Shown piece by piece: positions 7,314 to 12,700 of a DNA stretch of 13,653 bases. The DNA comes from Acetobacteraceae bacterium (lineage in GTDB: Bacteria > Pseudomonadota > Alphaproteobacteria > Acetobacterales > Acetobacteraceae). The first letter of the stretch is position 1. Every line of letters starts with the position of its first letter. The position numbers were made by a program, and so were the translations under genes. Location of the stretch: the NCBI GenBank assembly GCA_947476855.1, contig CANJSR010000079.1, positions 1 through 13,653 on the forward strand. Direction: 5' to 3'. Below the pieces are notes generated by a model that saw nothing but the letters and a program-made list of their open reading frames with translations, was not told the origin of the DNA and ran no database searches.

Positions 7314-8687
7314 TCAGGTCTCTGGCGCGACCGCCGGCAGCTCCAGGAAAATCGCGGTGCCGCCAAGGTCGGACCGGTCTATCCAGGTGCGCCCGCCATA
7401 AAGCTCCACGACGTCATGGACGATGGCGAGGCCCAGGCCGGTGCCGGGCACCTGCTCATCCAGGCGCTGCCCGGCCCGGAAGACCGTTTGTTGAGAGGCG
7501 GGGGGGATGCCCGGACCGTCATCCTCCACCGCGATGCGGATGACCGGCGTCTCTTTCGTGCCAGCGAAGGCCAGGCTCACACGGACGCGGGATCGCGCCC
7601 ACTTCCCGTCATTGTCCAGCAGGTTGCCCAGCAGTTCATCCAGATCCTCGCTTTCGCAGGCGGCAAGGGCCGACTCCGGCGGTAGCTCAAGATCGAAAGT
7701 CAGGCCGCGATGCCGGTAGAGCCGGGAAATCGCACTGACCATGGATCGCAGGGCCGGTCCGATGGGTGTGGCTGCGGTGGCGCTCGCGCTGGAGGCGGCG
7801 GCGCGCGCGCGGGCGAGTTGATACTCGATCTGCCGGCGCATCCGCTCACACTCGTGCAGGATGGCCGCGCCCGAATGGCCGGCGGCTTCCAGCCGCTGCG
7901 CCTCGTCCATCAGGATCGCGAGCGGGGTCTTGAGCGCGTGCGCGAGATTGCCTGCCTGGACCCGCGCGCGCCTGACCACTTCCTCATTCGCCGCGAGCAG
8001 GTCATTGAGACCGCGCGCGAGCGGTGCCAGCTCCGACGGGAGAGTATCGGGAAGGCGTCGCGCCTCGCCGCGCCGGATGGCGGCCAGGGACTGTCTCAGT
8101 CCACGGAGTGGCAGCAGGCCGAAAGCCACCTGGGCGAAGGCGGCGAACATCAGTCCGATGGCGATGACGCCCAGGGACAGACCAACGGTCCAGCGCATGT
8201 CGGACATGACCAGGTCGATTTCGCTGCTTTCGATCGCGACCCCCACCAGCACCGTTTCCCTGGCGGGACCGACGGGCACGGCCCGTTCCCACTGCATGAT
8301 GGACCCGACCGGGCCGGGGACGGTCGCGGCCCTCTCCCTGCCCGCGGTGTCAAAACCCAGCCCGAACGACAGACGCGCCGAACCCAGCGAGCCTGACCGC
8401 AACGCCGCGCCGCCGCGCTGTTCAAGCTGCCAGTAATGCCCGGAACCGACGGTGGAGAACCGCCGGTCGCTCAGCGGCTGGGTCATGACCAGCCGCCCCG
8501 CGGCATCGATCGCGACGATTTCGGTCAGTTCCGTCGCGTGATGATCCAGCTCGCTTTCGATTTCCCGTATGACGCGATCGAGGAAGATCGCGTTCAGGAT
8601 GAACCAGCTTGCCGCCATGCCGGCCGCGATCCAGATCATGGCGCCCAGGATCAGGCGGGCGCGGAAGCTTGAACGGATGCCGCCCAT
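7314..8687 (-). CDS. PhoQ-like membrane sensor histidine kinase
   Basis: A 457-residue inner-membrane kinase. A first transmembrane segment lies at about 10-34, a periplasmic sensor region of about 130 residues follows, and a second membrane segment lies at about 166-190. A HAMP-like linker leads to the dimerisation domain with NLAHALKTPLAIL, phosphoacceptor His250. The ATP-binding domain has an N-box GNLLDN (Asn355, Asn359), a D-box DDGPGIP (389-395) and a GTGLGL box (415-420). The HALKTPL form is typical of PhoQ/QseC-type kinases. The N-box continues DNDGKWA where relatives usually have DNACKWA, a mild deviation. The start codon lies only 3 nt after the response-regulator stop, indicating co-transcription and probable translational coupling. 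The stimulus is unknown; PhoQ relatives sense divalent cations or cationic peptides, but the periplasmic region here gives no recognisable acidic patch. The phosphate should pass to the adjacent regulator. Confidence 0.92.
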   Translation of the reverse strand: MGGIRSSFRARLILGAMIWIAAGMAASWFILNAIFLDRVIREIESELDHHATELTEIVAIDAAGRLVMTQPLSDRRFSTVGSGHYWQLEQRGGAALRSGSLGSARLSFGLGFDTAGRERAATVPGPVGSIMQWERAVPVGPARETVLVGVAIESSEIDLVMSDMRWTVGLSLGVIAIGLMFAAFAQVAFGLLPLRGLRQSLAAIRRGEARRLPDTLPSELAPLARGLNDLLAANEEVVRRARVQAGNLAHALKTPLAILMDEAQRLEAAGHSGAAILHECERMRRQIEYQLARARAAASSASATAATPIGPALRSMVSAISRLYRHRGLTFDLELPPESALAACESEDLDELLGNLLDNDGKWARSRVRVSLAFAGTKETPVIRIAVEDDGPGIPPASQQTVFRAGQRLDEQVPGTGLGLAIVHDVVELYGGRTWIDRSDLGGTAIFLELPAVAPET

Positions 8688-8690
8688 GGG

Positions 8691-9389
8691 TCAGCCGATG
8701 CGATAGCCCAGCCCGCGCTGCGTCCTGATCGCATCGCGGCCGAGCTTACGGCGGAGACGGCCGATGTAGACCTCGATGGTGTTGGCGTCGCGGATATCGT
8801 CCATCCCGTAGACGTGATCGAGCAACTCGCTCTGCGGCACGATCCGTCGCGGCCGGTGCATGAGGTACGTCAGGATCTTGAGCTCCAGGGCGGTCAGCGC
8901 CACTGCCGCGCCGCCGACGGTGACGGTTCCGGACGCGGGGTCAAGGCTGATGTCGCCCTGGGTCAGCACAGGGGCGGCCGAACCGGCACCGCGGCGGAGC
9001 AGCGCGCGCAGGCGGGCGACCACTTCGGCGGCGTGAAACGGCTTGCCCATGTAGTCATCGGCGCCGGCGTTCAGCCCTTCGACCCGCTCGGTCCAGGCGC
9101 CGCGGGCGGTCAGGATCAGCACGGGCATGTTGCGCCCGCGCGCGCGCCATTGCTTCAGGACCTCCATCCCGGGCCGCTTCGGCAGGCCGAGGTCGAGCAC
9201 GACCGCGTCGTAGAGGGTGGTATCACCCATGTACCAGCCCATCTCGCCATCCGCGGCACGGTCAACGGCATAGCCGGCGGCCGAGAGTGCCTCGGTCAGC
9301 CGGTCCGCCAGTCCCGTATCGTCTTCGACCAACAGGATGCGAATGTCCCGAGCGCTCCACCCGGGCGAGCACCGGCGCCGCCCCGGCAC
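8691..9389 (-). CDS. OmpR/PhoP-family response regulator
   Basis: Read from a GTG at 9389 the product has 232 residues. The receiver domain has the acidic pair EDD (22-24), the phosphorylated Asp66 in VVLDLGLP, a Thr in LILTARG and Lys in YMGKPF. The C-terminal half is a winged-helix DNA-binding domain (LTALELKILTYLM, then IEVYIGRLRRKLG, ending RGLGYRIG). It should be phosphorylated by the downstream kinase and act as a transcription factor in the cytoplasm. The start is uncertain: family members begin at the equivalent of residue 16 (IRILLVEDD, normally MRILLVEDD), coded here by ATT at 9344-9342. GTG 9389 has no Shine-Dalgarno sequence and sits in a strong hairpin, while GGTGGAG lies about 10 nt before the ATT. 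The true protein may therefore be 217 residues from a rare ATT start. The gene lies 42 nt after the RTX gene on the same strand. Confidence 0.93.
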   Translation of the reverse strand: MPGRRRCSPGWSARDIRILLVEDDTGLADRLTEALSAAGYAVDRAADGEMGWYMGDTTLYDAVVLDLGLPKRPGMEVLKQWRARGRNMPVLILTARGAWTERVEGLNAGADDYMGKPFHAAEVVARLRALLRRGAGSAAPVLTQGDISLDPASGTVTVGGAAVALTALELKILTYLMHRPRRIVPQSELLDHVYGMDDIRDANTIEVYIGRLRRKLGRDAIRTQRGLGYRIG

Positions 9390-9418
9390 CCAATCAACAA
9401 CCAGACAGGTGCCGGAGC
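9380..9418 (-). promoter_or_regulatory. Strong 11-bp hairpin between RTX gene and response regulator
   Basis: On the minus strand GCTCCGGCACC (9418-9408) pairs with GGTGCCGGGGC (9390-9380), ten Watson-Crick pairs and one G-U, around a 17-nt loop. It starts 13 nt after the RTX stop codon and its distal arm contains the GTG start candidate of the regulator. There is no following T-run, so it is not a canonical intrinsic terminator. It could stabilise the 3' end of the RTX mRNA, attenuate read-through into the regulator, or hide that start codon. Confidence 0.6.
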
Positions 9419-9431
9419 AAGCGGAGATGCG

Positions 9432-9730
9432 TCAGCCGATGATATGCAACTCGGCTCCCGTCAGCAGGGGCGTGCCGTTCAGGACCGCGATGGCGATCCG
9501 GCCACCGACCCCGGTGCCATCGGCATCCCAGGACAGCACGCCGCTGCCCCGGCTGTAGAGGAACTGCCCATGCGCCTGATTGGGTCCGCCCAGGGAGAAG
9601 CGATTGGCGGCAAGCAGGTCCATGCCGGCGACCAGGCCGCTGCCGAAGCCAAGGGCGGAAAACTCCAGCGTGTCCTCGCCCAGGGTGAAGTCCGTGATCC
9701 GGTCGGCGCCCGGGGTCGGGGCCAGGAATC
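9432..9730 (-). other. C-terminal type I secretion-like region of the RTX protein
   Basis: About 99 residues after the last RTX block: ADRITDFTLGEDTLEFSALG, then FLYSRGSGVLSWDADGTG and a hydrophobic tail IAIAVLNGTPLLTGAELHIIG. This matches the general layout of serralysin-type and related C-terminal export domains (DIxDFxxGxDxIDLS, then GxLxYDxDGTG, then an uncleaved end). Export by a type I system is inferred; no transporter is in the window. Confidence 0.8.
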
Positions 9731-12700
9731 GGAAGATGTCGGCCCCGCCATCGCCGGTCAGTGTATCCGCGCCGGTGCCGCCGATCAGCGTGTCGGTGCC
9801 GAGGCCGCCGGTCAGCCGATCCGTGCCATCTCCGCCTTCCAGGATGTCTGTGCCGTTCCCGCCCGCCACCGTGTCGTTGCCGCCGAGGCCCAGCAAATGG
9901 CTGCCGCCGCTGCCCGCCGTGATCGTGTTGGCCAGGGCGTTGCCCGTGCCGGTGAAGGCGATGCCGGACAGTTGCAGCATCTCGGTGTTCAGGGCGAGCG
10001 TCCAGTCGACGCTGGCAATCACCGTGTCCGTCCCGGCTCGTCCCGCTTCCAGCGTCACATCCCCGGCATTGTCGACATGGAAGGTGTCGTCGCCGGTGCC
10101 GCCGATCATCCGGTCCGCGCCGGTGCCGCCGTCCAGGACGTCGTTGCCGATGCCGCCGTTCAGTGTGTCGTCGCCCTCGCCGCCGCTGATCGTGTCGTTG
10201 CCGGCATTGCCGGTCAGCGCGTTCGCACGGTGGCTGCCGACCAGACTGTCGTTGCCGGCGCCGCCGATCGCGTCCTCGATCTCGGTGACGGTCGCGGCGG
10301 TCAGGCCCGCCGCGACCGCCGCGACGACGTTGGAGCTGTTGGCGGTCAGGGTCACCACCGTGCCGCGGCCCAGGCTGGTCACGAGGCCTTGGTAGGTTGC
10401 CTCGTACCCGCCGGCGATCGCGAAGATCGGGATCACGTTGGCGGCTTCCAGCGCCACCTTCACCTGGGCGACAAGCGGATAGTCCTCTCCGGTGCCGGCG
10501 GGCGTGCCGTCCATGACCGCGTCGCCGTTGTTCGGCGTCGTGATCCCGGCCGCCGCGCCGTCGCCGGCGACATGGAACGGGGCATCGGTGAACAGCACGA
10601 CGAAGCGGGCGGAGTCGGGACGGAACCCGACCTCGGCCGGACGCAGGCAAAGCTGCATCAGCGCCTCGATCTGCGCCTCGGGCGCGTCGTTGCCGTTGCG
10701 GATCACCATGCTGTTGTAGGTAGCCGTCAGGGACGCGACATTCGCGGTCAACGGCAGCAGGGTATTGTAGGTCCACTCGCCCGCCGCCCCGAACGGGGCG
10801 ACCGGCTTGTCCACGAAGGTGGAGGAACCGAACCGGCTGTCGGTCTGCACAGCCTGGAGCGCGGTGACGATGCCGGGCACCAGGCCCCGGACCGTCGCGA
10901 TGTCGTCTCCGAACGAGCCGCTGAGGTCCTGGAGGAACTGCACGTCCAGCGGCAGGGCGGTGGAGCCGCCGTTGCCCAGGTCGCAGTCCTGGCCATCAAC
11001 ATGGCTGACGGTATCGCCGGACAGGTCGATGTGGCAGTCGCCCGCGCCTTCACTGCCGTCGATCGAGTCGTGGCCGAGGAGATCCTCGATATGGGCGCTT
11101 CCGCCGCGCAGGATGTAGCGGTCGTCGCCGCTGCCGCCCGCCAGCGTATCGATGCCGTCGCCGCAGTACAGCCGGTCGTCGCCGTCGCCGCCCAGCAGCA
11201 GGTCATCGCCCAGGCCGCCGTCGAGCGAATCGCTGCCGGATGCGCCGATGATGCTGTTGTTGCGGCTATTGCCGGTGACCGCATGGGCGGCGCCGACCAG
11301 GCGGATGGTTTCCACGTGATCGGCGACCACCCAGTTGTTCACGCTGACGATCGCGGTATCCGATCCGCCGCCCAGCAGTTCCTGCACCACGTCACCGGCA
11401 TCGTTCACCATGAAGGTGTCGTCGCCCGCTCCGCCGATCATCACATCGGCGCCGGTCCCGCCATCCAGCGTGTCGTTGCCGCCCGCGCCGTCCAGGGTAT
11501 CGGTGCCCGCCTGCCCGGTCAGCTTGTTATCCAGGCCGTTGCCGGTGCCCGCATGGGCGAGGCCGGCCAGCTTCAGGTTCTCGGTGAAGGCGCCCAGCGT
11601 CCAGGCGATGTTGGCGGTGACGGTGTCGGTGCCGCCGCCGTCCAGCTCGACGATCACATCGCCGATGTTGTCCACCGTGTAGCGGTCGTCGCCGGTACCA
11701 CCGGTCATCGTGTCGGCACCCGAGCCGCCGCTCAGCGTGTCGTGCCCGCCGTTGCCGATCAGGGCGTCATCGCCGCCACCGCCGGCCAGGGTGTCCGAGC
11801 CGGCGGTGCCGGTGATGGTGTTAGCCAGGGTGTTGCCCGTGCCGGACCGCGCGGCGCCGGTCAGGACCAGGTTCTCGACAAAGCTGCTCAGGGTGATGGT
11901 GACGCTGGAGGAGACGGTGTCCGTGCCGCCGCCGTCGGCCTCGATCACCGTGTCGCCGAGGTCATCGACGAAGTAGGCGTCATCGCCGCCGCCGCCGGTC
12001 ATGGCATCGGCGCCCGTGCCGCCCGTCAAAGTGTCGTTGCCGATGCCGCCACCCAGCGTGTCGTTGCCGCTGCCGCCATCGAGGCTGTCGGCGCCGTCGC
12101 CGCCGGAGAGGCTGTCGATGTCATTGCCGCCGAACAGTGTATCGGCGCCGATGCCGCCATCCAGGGTGTCGTTGCCGGTGCCGCCATTGATCGTGTCGTC
12201 GCCGTCATCGCCCGAAATGGTGTCGGCGCCGGCGTCGCCCGACAGCGTGTCGTTGCCCAGGCCGCCGTGGATCGTGTCGTTGCCTTCCCCGCCCTCGACC
12301 GTGTCGGCACCGCCCGCGGCATTGATGGTGTCGGCGCCGCCCAGGCCGAGGATCGTGTCGGCGCCGTCACCGACAACGTGGAAGCCGCCATAGCCCGGGC
12401 CGATCAGATCGTCGCCGTTGGTGCCGTAGACGGTCGGGTCGGGCTGCCAGCTCACATCGGCGTAGACGATGCTGACGGTCTCTCCGACGCCGGGGGAGCC
12501 GATGAGGACTTCCGGCGCGCCGTCGCCATTCATGTCGGATTGCACGGCCACGCTGCTGCCGGCCAGGCTGCCGGCCTTGCCCACGATCTTCACGCCGCCG
12601 AGGCCCGTCGCGACCAGAGAGAGGTCGACCGTGCCGGAAGCCCCGCCCCAGACGATATAGACCGCGCCCGCGTTGGTGCCGCCTTCGTTGTTGTGGGAGG

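Noticed and set aside
4973..7366. A minus-strand 797-codon open frame opposite the HyuB half
   Set aside because: Antisense shadow of a conserved enzyme that also overlaps the end of the sensor kinase; no motif or ribosome-binding support.
9380..9418. Hairpin as an intrinsic terminator of the RTX gene
   Set aside because: The stem is strong but no T-run follows on the minus strand, so a classical Rho-independent terminator is not supported; it is kept only as a structural element.
9432..10960. Secreted serralysin-type metalloprotease
   Set aside because: The C-terminal region resembles serralysin export domains, but no HExxH zinc motif or other catalytic domain is in the visible 1406 residues.
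11976..12422. Regularly spaced GC-rich repeats resembling a CRISPR or minisatellite
   Set aside because: The 27-bp period stays in frame and encodes GGxGxDxLx nonapeptides, with no constant repeat or unique spacer pattern. It is an RTX coding array.
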